The notes beneath the pieces are model-generated. The model ran no database searches, was not told the origin of the DNA, and was given only the letters and a program-made list of their open reading frames with translations. Position numbers and translations under genes: made by a program. DNA of 64,000 nucleotides from Roseovarius bejariae (GTDB lineage: Bacteria > Pseudomonadota > Alphaproteobacteria > Rhodobacterales > Rhodobacteraceae). Positions 9,547-17,689 of this stretch are shown here, one piece after another (the stretch's first letter is position 1; the number at the start of each line of letters is the position of its first letter). The stretch spans positions 1,054,402-1,118,401 of the forward strand of contig NZ_SZWE01000001.1 in NCBI RefSeq assembly GCF_009669325.1, given 5' to 3'.

Positions 9547-10761
9547 ATGGAACATGATACCGATATCGCCATTGTCGGCGGTGGCCTGAACGGCCCTGCC
9601 CTTGCCATCGCCCTTGCAAAACAAGGGTTTAGCGTGACCGTGATCGACAGCCTGTCGGAAACGGTGCGCAAGAACGCCGCGTTTGATGGGCGGGCCTATG
9701 CGCTTGCCATGGCCTCGGTTCGGTTGCTGCGGGCCATCGGGGTCTGGCAACGGGTTGAGAACCACAGCCAGCCGATGCTGGAAATCAAGGTGAGCGATGG
9801 GCGCGCGGGCGAAGGGCCGTCGCCGTTTTTCATGCATTTCGATCATGCCGAGATCGAAGAGGGGCCGATGGGTCATATGCTGGAGGATCGCTACCTGCGG
9901 CGGGCCTTCCTTGAGGCGATGAAGGAAGAGCCGAATATCACCCAGTTGCGCGATACCGTGGTCGCGCAGGAGGTGGAAACTGGCGGTATGCGCGTGACGC
10001 TGGCCTCGGGAAAAACCCTGTCGTGTCAATTACTTGTGGGGTCAGACGGGCGTGCATCCGGCACCGCGCAGCGGGCCGGGATCAAGCGCACGGGATGGGG
10101 ATACGGGCAGACGGCCTTGGTCGCCGCGATTGAACATGAATTGCCGCACAACGGCGTGGCACATCAGTTTTTCATGCCGCCGGGGCCTTTGGCGATCCTG
10201 CCCTTGCCGGGAAACGTGAGTTCGATTGTCTGGAGCGAAACCGATGAGACAGCAGCGCGGTTCGCGGCGCTTTCGGATGCCGAATTCATGGAAGTCTTAC
10301 GCCCCCGTTTCGGGGATTTTCTGGGCAATATCAAGCTGTTAGGAAAGCGGTTCAGCTATCCGCTGAACCTGACCATCGCCAATCATTTCGTAGCCCCTCG
10401 CGTGGCGCTGATCGGCGATGCGGCGCATGGGATGCACCCGATTGCCGGGCAAGGCCTTAACGCCGGGTTAAGGGATGTGGCCGCCTTGGCGCAGGTTTTG
10501 GATGAGGCGCACAAGCGTGGTGAGGATATTGCCGCCCCTGACGTTTTGGCACGGTATCAGCAGTGGCGGCGGTTCGACACCGCAACGCTGGCGCTGGTGA
10601 CGGATGCCACCAACAAGCTGTTTTCAAACGACAATCCGATCCTGCGCTTTGGCCGTGACCTTGGCATGGGGGCGCTGAATGCCGTGCCGAAACTGCGCCG
10701 GGCCTTTATCCGCGAGGCAGCGGGCCTGACCGGGGATTTGCCGGATTTGATGAAGGGGTAA
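9547..10761 (+). CDS. UbiH/UbiF-family FAD hydroxylase (ubiquinone biosynthesis)
   Basis: This 404-residue flavoprotein monooxygenase belongs to the UbiH/UbiF/VisC/COQ6 family that hydroxylates the ring of ubiquinone precursors. It has the N-terminal FAD-binding IAIVGGGLNGPALA, a central DGRASGTAQRAGIKR (DG-type motif) and the C-terminal LIGDAAHGMHPIAGQGLNAG (GD motif plus family signature). I chose the ATG at 9547 because it starts the Rossmann strand directly; an ATG 36 bases earlier is an alternative. The exact ring position it hydroxylates cannot be told from sequence. It converges on rsmD across a 48-bp spacer containing a GTAC repeat. Confidence 0.92.
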   Translation: MEHDTDIAIVGGGLNGPALAIALAKQGFSVTVIDSLSETVRKNAAFDGRAYALAMASVRLLRAIGVWQRVENHSQPMLEIKVSDGRAGEGPSPFFMHFDHAEIEEGPMGHMLEDRYLRRAFLEAMKEEPNITQLRDTVVAQEVETGGMRVTLASGKTLSCQLLVGSDGRASGTAQRAGIKRTGWGYGQTALVAAIEHELPHNGVAHQFFMPPGPLAILPLPGNVSSIVWSETDETAARFAALSDAEFMEVLRPRFGDFLGNIKLLGKRFSYPLNLTIANHFVAPRVALIGDAAHGMHPIAGQGLNAGLRDVAALAQVLDEAHKRGEDIAAPDVLARYQQWRRFDTATLALVTDATNKLFSNDNPILRFGRDLGMGALNAVPKLRRAFIREAAGLTGDLPDLMKG

Positions 10762-10764
10762 CGG

Positions 10765-10803
10765 GCGTACAAGTTATACAGACCGTACGTGAGTTTTGTA
10801 CGC
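10765..10803. repeat. GTAC palindrome repeat, short form
   Basis: Between two converging stop codons lie three GTAC cores in 39 bp, with CGTACGTGAGTTTTGTACGC almost identical to a segment of the 916-952 cluster (two differences in 20). It fills nearly the whole spacer and can form a hairpin on either strand. Confidence 0.65.
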
Positions 10804-10809
10804 AACGCC

Positions 10810-11367
10810 CTACCCGCGCTCCAACACCCTTATCATCGTGTCGCCGTAGCGGCGTTCGTCGAGAAGGGTCAGGCCCTCGGGCGGGGTGATCGCGGCGCTT
10901 TCCTCCCAGACGATCAGGGCCTCATCGGCGATCCAGCCGCCCGCGAGGGCAGCGGCAAGCGCCGCCTCGCCCATCTGCTTGCCATAGGGCGGGTCGAGGA
11001 AGACGAGCGTGGCAGGCGCGCCGGGGCAATCGCCCAGTTTGCGGGCGTCGCGTTGGATCAGTTGGGTTTTGCCCTCGGCCCGACAGATGCCGATGTTTTG
11101 CCGCAGGAGTTTGAGGGAGGTGCGGCCATTTTCGACGAAGGTGACGTGTTCGGCCCCGCGCGAAAGCGCCTCAAGCCCCAAGGCCCCGGTGCCTGCGAAA
11201 AGGTCAAGCACGATGGCCCCGTCGCAAGGGTCGCCAAAGCCGCCCGCCAGCATGTTGAACAGGCTTTCGCGCACCCGGTCGGCGGTGGGGCGCAGATGCG
11301 CGCCCGCATCCCCCTTGCCCACCGAGGCCAGACGGCGCCCGCCGAAGTCTCCGCCGATGATCCTCAT
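10810..11367 (-). CDS. rsmD: 16S rRNA (guanine966-N2)-methyltransferase RsmD
   Basis: RsmD methylates G966 of 16S rRNA using S-adenosylmethionine. The 185-residue protein shows the N-terminal MRIIGGDFGGRRL and RPTADRVRESLFNML typical of the family, SAM motif I LDLFAGTGALGLEAL (residues 55-69) and the catalytic DPPY at 125-128. Its start overlaps the stop of the upstream flavoprotein gene by four bases (ATGA), so the two are translationally coupled. Confidence 0.95.
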   Translation of the reverse strand: MRIIGGDFGGRRLASVGKGDAGAHLRPTADRVRESLFNMLAGGFGDPCDGAIVLDLFAGTGALGLEALSRGAEHVTFVENGRTSLKLLRQNIGICRAEGKTQLIQRDARKLGDCPGAPATLVFLDPPYGKQMGEAALAAALAGGWIADEALIVWEESAAITPPEGLTLLDERRYGDTMIRVLERG

Positions 11368-12575
11368 GCCCGCAGGAGGGTTTTGAGATCGGTCTCGGGG
11401 TTGGCGATTGCCGAAGGGTCGGCAGTTTTGCCCGCGTCGATCAGGCGTTTGCCGACCATGTAGGCGCGCGCGTCGTTCATGGCGTCCACGGCCAGCAGTT
11501 GATCGCCCTTGAAGTACCAGAAGGACACATGCCCTTCGGCGTCACCGGGGCGGGTGACGATATGGTCATAGCCGGTGTTGAGGCCCGCGATTTGCAGTTT
11601 CACATCGTATTGGTCTGACCAGAACCACGGTTGCGGCACATAGGTTTTGCCCGCGCCCATGATGTTTTCGGCCACGCATTCGGCCATGTCGATGGCATTG
11701 GGGACCGATTCAAGGCGGATGCGGGTATCGCCCAGCGGGAAGGAGGCGCAATCGCCCGCAGCCCAGATCGACGGGTCGCTGGTGCGGCCCTGGTCATCGC
11801 ATTTGATGCCGTTGTCGATGAGCACGCCCGAGAGTTCGGCCAAGGAGGTGGCGGGGGTGATGCCGACGCCGACGATCACGAAATCGACGCTGAGTTCACT
11901 GCCATCACTGAGGCGGGCGCCGGTGACGCGGGTGTCGCCCAGCAGGGTTTCAAGGCCGATGCCTTCGCGGATGTCGACACCGTGGGATTGGTGCAGCTCG
12001 CGGAAATAGTCGGAGGTTTCCTTTGCCGCCACCCGTTGCAGGATACGGTCGGACATTTCCACCAGCGTGACCTTGAGCCCCTTGGAGGCGGCCACCGCAG
12101 CGGCCTCAAGCCCGATATAGCCGCCGCCGACGATCAGAACGTGGCGACCTTGGGTGAATTCGGGCGCCATGGTGTCGGCATCTTTCAGGTCGCGGACGGT
12201 ATAGACGCCGGTCAGTTCGCCGCCGATGCTGCCGGGAAGGCGGCGCGGGACCGAGCCGGTGGTCAGCACCAGATGATCGTAGGGGATGGTCTGCCCCCCC
12301 GCGACGACGCATTTATCGGCGCGGTCAATGGCGGTGACTGTTTCGCTCAGGTGCAGGTCGATGCCGTTTTCGCCGTAGTAGCTTTCGGGGCGCAGGAAGA
12401 GGCGTTCAAGCTCCATTTCGCCCAACAGGTATTTCTTGGAAAGCGGCGGGCGCTGGTAGGGCGGCACGGGTTCTTCGCCGATCAAAGTGATCTTGCCTTC
12501 AAACCCGAGGCTGCGCAGTTTGGCAACGCAGGACGCGCCCGCCTGCCCTGCTCCGATCACGACGATGCCGGTCAT
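11364..12575 (-). CDS. FAD/NAD-dependent ferredoxin-reductase-like oxidoreductase
   Basis: The 403-residue protein resembles the putidaredoxin/rhodocoxin reductase group. It has the FAD motif VVIGAGQAGASC at the N-terminus, NAD-binding IVGGGYIGLEAAAVAA in the middle, the second FAD contact IWAAGDCASFP, and a C-terminal reductase domain (PWFWSDQYDVKLQIAG) typical of ferredoxin reductases of oxygenase and P450 systems. It would pass electrons from NAD(P)H to a [2Fe-2S] ferredoxin, but no ferredoxin or oxygenase gene is adjacent, so the partner is unknown. It is coupled to rsmD by a 4-base overlap and divergent from the peroxiredoxin gene. Confidence 0.9.
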   Translation of the reverse strand: MTGIVVIGAGQAGASCVAKLRSLGFEGKITLIGEEPVPPYQRPPLSKKYLLGEMELERLFLRPESYYGENGIDLHLSETVTAIDRADKCVVAGGQTIPYDHLVLTTGSVPRRLPGSIGGELTGVYTVRDLKDADTMAPEFTQGRHVLIVGGGYIGLEAAAVAASKGLKVTLVEMSDRILQRVAAKETSDYFRELHQSHGVDIREGIGLETLLGDTRVTGARLSDGSELSVDFVIVGVGITPATSLAELSGVLIDNGIKCDDQGRTSDPSIWAAGDCASFPLGDTRIRLESVPNAIDMAECVAENIMGAGKTYVPQPWFWSDQYDVKLQIAGLNTGYDHIVTRPGDAEGHVSFWYFKGDQLLAVDAMNDARAYMVGKRLIDAGKTADPSAIANPETDLKTLLRA

Positions 12576-12665
12576 CCTTTTCCCTTTCCTTTTTCATGGT
12601 CACACCCTTGGGCCATGCCTATATCTACCCATACTGGAAACGCAATTGATAGACAGGGAACGACA

Positions 12666-13154
12666 ATGACACTTTCAAAAGGCGACAAACTTCCCGAGGC
12701 GACATTGGTTCAAATGGGTGCCGAGGGGCCGGAGCAGGTGGCACTGGCCGATAAGACCAAGGGCCGCAAGGTGGTGATCTTCGCCGTACCGGGGGCCTAT
12801 ACGCCAACCTGTCATTCGGCGCATGTGCCAAGCTTTATCCGCACCAAGGATCAGTTCGATGCCAAGGGCGTGGACGAGATCATCTGTGTCTCGGTCAACG
12901 ACCCGTTCGTCATGGGCGCCTGGGGTGAGGCCACGGGGGCCACAAAGGCCGGGATCACCATGCTGGGCGACCCCGAGTCGGGTTTCACCAAGGCGATTGG
13001 CATGGATTTCACCGCCCCGCCCGCCGGGTTGATTGCCCGGTCGAAACGCTATGCGATGGTGGTCGAGGATGGCGTGGTGACCGCGCTGCACGAGGAAGAA
13101 AACCCCGGGGCCTGCGAAGTGTCCGCGGGTGAGGCGCTACTGGAGGCCGTGTAA
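12666..13154 (+). CDS. Peroxiredoxin, PRX5/AhpE-like
   Basis: This 162-residue thiol peroxidase of the PRX5 type reduces hydroperoxides at a peroxidatic cysteine. The active-site motif PGAYTPTC places Cys49 as the peroxidatic residue, with Thr46 and Pro42 in the expected spacing; WGEATGATKAGITMLGDP and Arg residues near RSKRYAMVV complete the family pattern. A second Cys near residue 150 (GACEVS) could be a resolving cysteine as in type II Prx5. The ATG at 12666 follows an AGGGAACGAC Shine-Dalgarno region. A strong terminator follows the gene. Confidence 0.94.
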   Translation: MTLSKGDKLPEATLVQMGAEGPEQVALADKTKGRKVVIFAVPGAYTPTCHSAHVPSFIRTKDQFDAKGVDEIICVSVNDPFVMGAWGEATGATKAGITMLGDPESGFTKAIGMDFTAPPAGLIARSKRYAMVVEDGVVTALHEEENPGACEVSAGEALLEAV

Positions 13155-13170
13155 GGCAGCGTGAGACAAG

Positions 13171-13206
13171 AAAGCCCCGGTCGTATGGCGCGACCGGGGC
13201 TTTTTT
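13171..13206. terminator. Intrinsic terminator
   Basis: The stem AAAGCCCCGGTCG / CGACCGGGGCTTT with a short loop and six T residues ends the peroxiredoxin gene. The A-rich left arm would also serve mlaC from the other strand. Confidence 0.88.
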
Positions 13207-13224
13207 ATTGTCTGAAGGCGCGGT

Positions 13225-13830
13225 TCAGCCCGCCTTGCGCAGGTCTTGGATCATCGCGTCGATGTTGCCCTGGCGCCGGTCGAGCATCGCGCCGATCTCG
13301 GTGCGTTCGGTCAGGCGCAGGCTGACGCCTTCGATCACCATGTCGAAGAACAGGTCCTTGCCCGAGCGGTCGGACACCAGAAACAGCACCTCGAAGGGCG
13401 ACTCGCCGCGAAGGTAGACGGTGGAGCGTACCTCGTGCCAGGATTTCACGCGGCGTACGCCGTTCACCTCGATCTTGCCGCCGACGAATTCGTTGAAGCG
13501 CTTGCCGTACTTGCGGGCGATATAGCCACGGAAGGCATCGGTGAAGGCGCGCAATTGCGACGAGGAGGCACGGCGCGAATCCGCGCCCAGCGTGGAACGG
13601 GCGATGATGTTCACATCGGCATAGCGAGTGAAGATGCGTTCGAAATCGCGGATCATCGAGGACAGGGACCGGCCCGAGGCGATCACCTTGTTGATCTCGC
13701 TGACCACGCGGTCGACCAATTGCTTGGCCGCGGAATCAGTCAGCGCGAGCGACGGGGCGGGCATGGCCCCCATTGCGACCGCGGCCGCGCCTGCGGCGAT
13801 CAGGTGACGGCGTGAAACATCATTCATCAT
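13225..13830 (-). CDS. mlaC: MlaC/Ttg2D-type phospholipid-binding protein
   Basis: MlaC is the periplasmic shuttle of the Mla lipid-asymmetry pathway, carrying phospholipid between MlaA at the outer membrane and the inner-membrane MlaFEDB complex. The 201-residue protein has a twin-arginine-like N-terminus (SRRHLIAAGAAAVAMG), then a tol_Ttg2/MlaC domain (FERIFTRYADVNIIAR, FRGYIARKYGKRF, EVRSTVYLRG). The start at the ATGATG of 13827-13830 lies inside the last codons of mlaA with GAGGACCCC just upstream, so translation is coupled to mlaA. No mlaDEF genes are in the window. Confidence 0.92.
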   Translation of the reverse strand: MMNDVSRRHLIAAGAAAVAMGAMPAPSLALTDSAAKQLVDRVVSEINKVIASGRSLSSMIRDFERIFTRYADVNIIARSTLGADSRRASSSQLRAFTDAFRGYIARKYGKRFNEFVGGKIEVNGVRRVKSWHEVRSTVYLRGESPFEVLFLVSDRSGKDLFFDMVIEGVSLRLTERTEIGAMLDRRQGNIDAMIQDLRKAG

Positions 13831-14608
13831 AGGGGTCCTCATACGGGTCACTATAGGGGTCGTCATAAGGGTCGGCGTAACTGCCACCTTCGGTTCCGCC
13901 CAGTTCGAATCGGCGGTTCTGAAGATAAAGTGAACGGGCCTGTGCGTAACTGTCAGCACTTTCGTAGAGAATCGAGTCGATCGTATCGGAATACCGGCCT
14001 CGGTCACTCAGACGTGAAGACACCGATGCGGCTGTGCCATAATAGTTTTCCGGCTCGTCTATGGCGTAGGTGAGCGGGTTGGTGAACACATCCACCACCT
14101 TGCCCCATGTATCGCGCTCGGTCGACGGGCCGAGAAGGGGCAATTCCACATAGGCGCCTTCGCGCGCCCCCCAGACATGCAGGGTTTGGCCGAAATCGGC
14201 ATCGGTCGCCTGGGGCATGCCCATTTCGCTGGCCGGGTCGAAGAAGCCACCCAGCCCGACGGTGGTATTGATCGCGAACCTGTAGAGGTCTTCGCTGGCG
14301 CCTTTCCCGTTGCCTTGCAGGATGTTGTTCACAATGGCCCCGGGGATCGACAGGTTGAAGGCGAAACGCCCGATCAGCGTTTCGATGTCGTCCGGCAAGA
14401 AATTGCTGTAGCCGCGCCCGGCGGGGCGGAGGATCGCGCGGTCGAGGCTTCGGTTGAACTCATGCACCTTGCGATTCTGCGACTCGTAGGGGTCGAAGGG
14501 TTCATCCACAGGATGCGAGGGCCCGGGGTTGGCACAGGCCGCGAGGAAAGAGCCCATGGCCAATATGGCAAGGGTCCGGAGGCCGGTTGCAAGGGAATTT
14601 GGCAGCAT
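13820..14608 (-). CDS. mlaA: MlaA/VacJ family lipoprotein
   Basis: MlaA is the outer-membrane lipoprotein that removes surface phospholipids in the Mla pathway. The 262-residue product has a lipoprotein signal with lipobox LAAC, the conserved DPYESQNRKVHEFN (entry of the VacJ domain), and AYVELPLLGPSTERDTWG followed by the TYAIDEPENYYG region. The C-terminus is odd: four tandem acidic DPY repeats (DPYDDPYSDPYEDPYDE). I start at the ATG at 14608 because it yields a proper lipoprotein signal; an open frame extends 195 bases further upstream. It overlaps mlaC by about ten bases. Confidence 0.93.
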   Translation of the reverse strand: MLPNSLATGLRTLAILAMGSFLAACANPGPSHPVDEPFDPYESQNRKVHEFNRSLDRAILRPAGRGYSNFLPDDIETLIGRFAFNLSIPGAIVNNILQGNGKGASEDLYRFAINTTVGLGGFFDPASEMGMPQATDADFGQTLHVWGAREGAYVELPLLGPSTERDTWGKVVDVFTNPLTYAIDEPENYYGTAASVSSRLSDRGRYSDTIDSILYESADSYAQARSLYLQNRRFELGGTEGGSYADPYDDPYSDPYEDPYDE

Positions 14609-14851
14609 AACAGACAAGAGATTACCAAGATTATTTGAATACAGGTGCTTTACATAAACTATCACAGACCTTTGCCCAGAAGCAGGCCCTAGACAACCGT
14701 CATTCTGTGGCAGATCGGTGACAGGCCGCAGGTCCGCCCCCGGCGTTTCGCGATTAGCCGCAAAAGCGCCGGGCTTGGCCGCGTTTCGGGTTTCGTTTCC
14801 CAAATTGCGGCGCTAGCGTCCGGCCAGACAATCCATGTGGGAGGACAGATC

Positions 14852-15313
14852 ATGGGAACCTTTGAATCGAAGCTGGCCGAAATGGGCGTGACCCTGCCAG
14901 ATGCCCCGGCCCCGGCGGCGAATTACGTACCCTACGTGCAGGTGGGCGACATGCTTTATGTCTCCGGGCAGATTTCCAAGGATGGCGATACGCTGATCAC
15001 CGGGAAACTGGGCGATGACATGGACACCGCGCAGGGGGCCGAGGCGGCCAAGGTTTGCGCGATTGCCCTGCTGGCACAGGTCAAGGCGGCCTGTGGTGGC
15101 GATCTGGACCGTTTGAAGCGCGTTGTGAAGCTGACCGGCTTCGTCAATTCCACCGCCGATTATGGTGAGCAGCCGCATGTGGTGAACGGGGCCTCGGACT
15201 TCATCGGCGAGGCCTTGGGCGAGACGGGCAAGCATTCGCGCTCGGCCGTGTCGGCGGCGGCGTTGCCGTTCGGCGTGGCGGTCGAGATCGAAGGGATTTT
15301 CCAGATCGGATGA
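14852..15313 (+). CDS. RidA family protein (YjgF/YER057c/UK114)
   Basis: This 153-residue protein is of the longer RidA-like branch, proteins related to enamine/imine deaminases that remove reactive 2-aminoacrylate-type intermediates. It shows YVPYVQVGDMLYVSGQI and a C-terminal HSRSAVSAAALPFGVAVEIE, the segment that builds the ligand pocket; the canonical catalytic Arg lies in this S-R-S-A block. GGAGG sits just upstream of the ATG at 14852. It overlaps the GDPD gene by four bases (ATGA), the first pair of a four-gene operon. This branch often has no known substrate. Confidence 0.87.
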   Translation: MGTFESKLAEMGVTLPDAPAPAANYVPYVQVGDMLYVSGQISKDGDTLITGKLGDDMDTAQGAEAAKVCAIALLAQVKAACGGDLDRLKRVVKLTGFVNSTADYGEQPHVVNGASDFIGEALGETGKHSRSAVSAAALPFGVAVEIEGIFQIG

Positions 15314-16080
15314 CCCGCCCCCTGCCCGACGCCTTTTGCCGCCTGCCGCTGGCGCACCGGGCCTTGCACGACAAGGCCGCGGGGCGGCCCGAAAACTCGC
15401 GCGCGGCGATTCTGGCTGCAATATCTGCTGGTTACGGGATCGAGATTGACGTGCAGCCCTCGAAGGAGGGCTGCGCGATGGTCTTTCACGACTATGACCT
15501 CAAGCGGCTGACCGGGGAGCGCGGCCCGATTCAGCAACGCGCGGCGCATGATCTTGGGCAGGTCGTTCTGCTGGGCGGCGACGAGGGCATTCCGACGCTG
15601 AACGAAGTGCTGGAGCTTGTCGGCGGCAAGGTCCCCCTCCTGATCGAGTTGAAAGACCAGAACGGCCAGATGGGCGTGACCGACGGACGACTGGAACAGG
15701 CCGTCGCACAAGGGGTACAGGGTTACGGTGGGCCGGTGGCGGTGATGTCCTTCAACCCCGAGATGGTGGCGCGGCTGGCCGAATTGATCCCGGAGGTTCC
15801 ACGGGGCCTGACCACCGCGGGTTTCACACCCGAGGACTGGGGCCTGCTCAAGCCGCAGGTGCGCGAACGGTTGCGGACGATCCCGGATTTCGATCGCGTG
15901 GGTGCCTCTTTCATCAGCCATGATGTTAACGATTTGGACAATGTGCGGGTGGCCGAATTGAAGGGTCAGGGCGCGGATATCCTGTGCTGGACGGTGCGAT
16001 CAGAGGCGCAGGAACGCATGGCGCGCGAGGTGGTCTGCAATATCACCTTCGAGGGCTATCTACCTGAATTTCCGGGTTGA
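15310..16080 (+). CDS. Glycerophosphodiester phosphodiesterase family protein
   Basis: The 256-residue GDPD-fold enzyme hydrolyses glycerophosphodiesters to glycerol-3-phosphate and an alcohol. The catalytic motif is visible: AHRALHDKAAGRPENS, EIDVQPSKEG, and MVFHDYDLKRLTG supply the His, Glu/Asp and second His of the TIM-barrel active site. There is no signal peptide, so a cytoplasmic role in phospholipid-headgroup turnover is likely. The start overlaps the RidA stop. The next gene begins 30 bases downstream. Confidence 0.92.
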   Translation: MTRPLPDAFCRLPLAHRALHDKAAGRPENSRAAILAAISAGYGIEIDVQPSKEGCAMVFHDYDLKRLTGERGPIQQRAAHDLGQVVLLGGDEGIPTLNEVLELVGGKVPLLIELKDQNGQMGVTDGRLEQAVAQGVQGYGGPVAVMSFNPEMVARLAELIPEVPRGLTTAGFTPEDWGLLKPQVRERLRTIPDFDRVGASFISHDVNDLDNVRVAELKGQGADILCWTVRSEAQERMAREVVCNITFEGYLPEFPG

Positions 16081-16110
16081 TTCCGTGGCCCGAGGCCACA
16101 AGTTAGCAGC

Positions 16111-17298
16111 ATGGCCGAACAAGAGCTTTCCATAACCCTGCATGACAGCCTGTCGCGGATCGGCGCGGCGGATTGGGATGCCTGCGCCTGTCCCGAGGCT
16201 GCGGATCGGGGCCGGGCGCATGATCCGTTTACCACCTATCGGTTCCTGAAGGCGCTGGAAGACAGCGGGTCCGTCGGCCCCGGCACGGGCTGGACCCCGC
16301 ATTACATGGTGGTCGAGATGGGCGGGCAGGTGATTGCCTGTGCGCCGCTTTACCTCAAGTCCCACAGCCAGGGGGAATATATCTTCGATCACAACTGGGC
16401 GCATGCCTATGAACGCGCGGGTGGGCGGTATTATCCGAAGTTGCAGATCGCCGTGCCCTTTACGCCGGTGACGGGCCGGCGGCTTCTGGTGACGCCGGGG
16501 CATGAGGCGGCAGGCCGCGCCGGGTTGATCCAAGGTGCGGTACAAGTGGCGGAAAACAATGGGCTTTCCTCGGTCCACGTGACCTTTTGCACCGGCGAGG
16601 AGGCCGAGGCGGGCGCACGGATGGGGATGATGGCGCGGGCCAGTCAACAGTATCATTGGAAAAACTGCGGGTATGAGAGTTTCGATGATTTTCTGGCAAA
16701 GCTGAGTTCGCGCAAGCGCAAGACGATCCGCAAGGAACGCAGGCAGGCGCAGGAATTTGGCGGGGACATCAAGCAGTTGAGCGGCGATCAGATCGAACCG
16801 CACCACTGGGATGCGATCTGGGAATTCTATCAGGACACCGGCGCGCGGAAATGGGGGATGCCCTATCTGACCCGACAATTCTTTGAAATCGCTCATGAAT
16901 CCTTGCGCGATGACATCCTGTTGGTGCTGGCCGAGCGGGATGGGCAGGCCATTGCCGGGGCGATGAACCTGATTGGACGCGATGCCATTTATGGGCGATA
17001 CTGGGGCTGTACCGAGCATCACCCCTGCCTGCATTTCGAGCTATGTTATTATCAGGCAATGGATTTTTCGATTGCGCAAGGCCTTGCCACGGTGGAGGCC
17101 GGGGCGCAGGGGGAACACAAACTGGCCCGGGGGTATTTGCCGGTGACCACCCATTCGCTGCACTGGATGCGCGATGCGGGCTTTGCCGATGCGGTGGGAC
17201 AATACCTTGAGGCCGAGCGGGCCGCGGTTGAAGAAGATATTGAAATCCTTACCAAGTTCGGCCCGTTCAAGAGAACGGAGATGGAGGACCACCAATGA
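16111..17298 (+). CDS. COG3146/DUF482 GNAT-like protein
   Basis: This 395-residue protein belongs to the COG3146 family, annotated as a peptidoglycan-biosynthesis-like (FemAB/GNAT-superfamily) protein of unknown reaction. Typical segments are [54 protein letters not shown] and [17 protein letters not shown], ending in [17 protein letters not shown]. By its fold, an acyl or aminoacyl transferase activity is expected, but no substrate is established. It overlaps the pterin dehydratase gene by four bases, indicating co-translation. Confidence 0.87.
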   Translation: MAEQELSITLHDSLSRIGAADWDACACPEAADRGRAHDPFTTYRFLKALEDSGSVGPGTGWTPHYMVVEMGGQVIACAPLYLKSHSQGEYIFDHNWAHAYERAGGRYYPKLQIAVPFTPVTGRRLLVTPGHEAAGRAGLIQGAVQVAENNGLSSVHVTFCTGEEAEAGARMGMMARASQQYHWKNCGYESFDDFLAKLSSRKRKTIRKERRQAQEFGGDIKQLSGDQIEPHHWDAIWEFYQDTGARKWGMPYLTRQFFEIAHESLRDDILLVLAERDGQAIAGAMNLIGRDAIYGRYWGCTEHHPCLHFELCYYQAMDFSIAQGLATVEAGAQGEHKLARGYLPVTTHSLHWMRDAGFADAVGQYLEAERAAVEEDIEILTKFGPFKRTEMEDHQ

Positions 17299-17597
17299 CC
17301 GAGAAACTGAGCGACACCGCCCGGAAAACCACGCTGGAGCCGCTTCTGGAGCATGGCTGGGAGATGGTCGAGGGCCGCGACGCCATCAAGAAAACGTTTG
17401 AGTTCAAGAACTTCGTGGATGCCTTCGGCTATATGACGCGGGTGGCGATCTGGGCCGAGAAATGGAACCACCACCCCGAATGGTTCAATGTTTACAAGAC
17501 ATTGGACGTCACGCTGAGCACACATGACGTGGGGGGCCTGAGTTCGCTGGACGTGAAACTGGCCCGCAAGATGGATGTTCTGTATTCTGGCGACTGA
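17295..17597 (+). CDS. phhB: 4a-hydroxytetrahydrobiopterin dehydratase
   Basis: The 100-residue protein is a pterin-4a-carbinolamine dehydratase, which dehydrates 4a-hydroxytetrahydrobiopterin formed by phenylalanine hydroxylase. The family signature is present: [13 protein letters not shown], then [14 protein letters not shown] with His59, His60, Pro61, and His77 in STHDVGGLS, the catalytic histidine set. It starts within the previous gene's stop codon (ATGA). No phenylalanine hydroxylase gene lies in the window, so the partner may be elsewhere or the enzyme may serve molybdopterin-related chemistry. A terminator with the GTAC repeat follows immediately. Confidence 0.94.
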   Translation: MTEKLSDTARKTTLEPLLEHGWEMVEGRDAIKKTFEFKNFVDAFGYMTRVAIWAEKWNHHPEWFNVYKTLDVTLSTHDVGGLSSLDVKLARKMDVLYSGD

Positions 17598-17600
17598 TTC

Positions 17601-17683
17601 TCGTACGAGTCGTACGCAAGGCCCCCCTGTTTCGTACGAAACTTCGGGGGGTCTTTTTATGTTTCGTACGAGTCGTACGAAAC
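17601..17683. repeat. 83-bp GTAC repeat element, copy 1
   Basis: The spacer between converging phhB and PBP1A genes holds a symmetrical element. TCGTACGA-G-TCGTACG at the left end, a central hairpin whose loop is TTTCGTACGAAA, and at the right end (17661-17683) a perfect odd palindrome of TCGTACGA-G-TCGTACGA extended by GTT/AAC arms. Copies with the same order and size lie at 52443-52525 and 57392-57473. Confidence 0.8.
17618..17658 (+). terminator. Intrinsic terminator of the phhB operon
   Basis: A stem of GGCCCCCC against GGGGGGTC encloses the inverted repeat TTTCGTACGAAA and is followed by TTTTT. It is the centre of the 83-bp GTAC element. Confidence 0.8.
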
Positions 17684-17689
17684 TGGCCA

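Noticed and set aside
17601..17683. CRISPR-like or tandem repeat array
   Set aside because: The GTAC units are palindromes in hairpins without regular spacers, and there are no cas genes.
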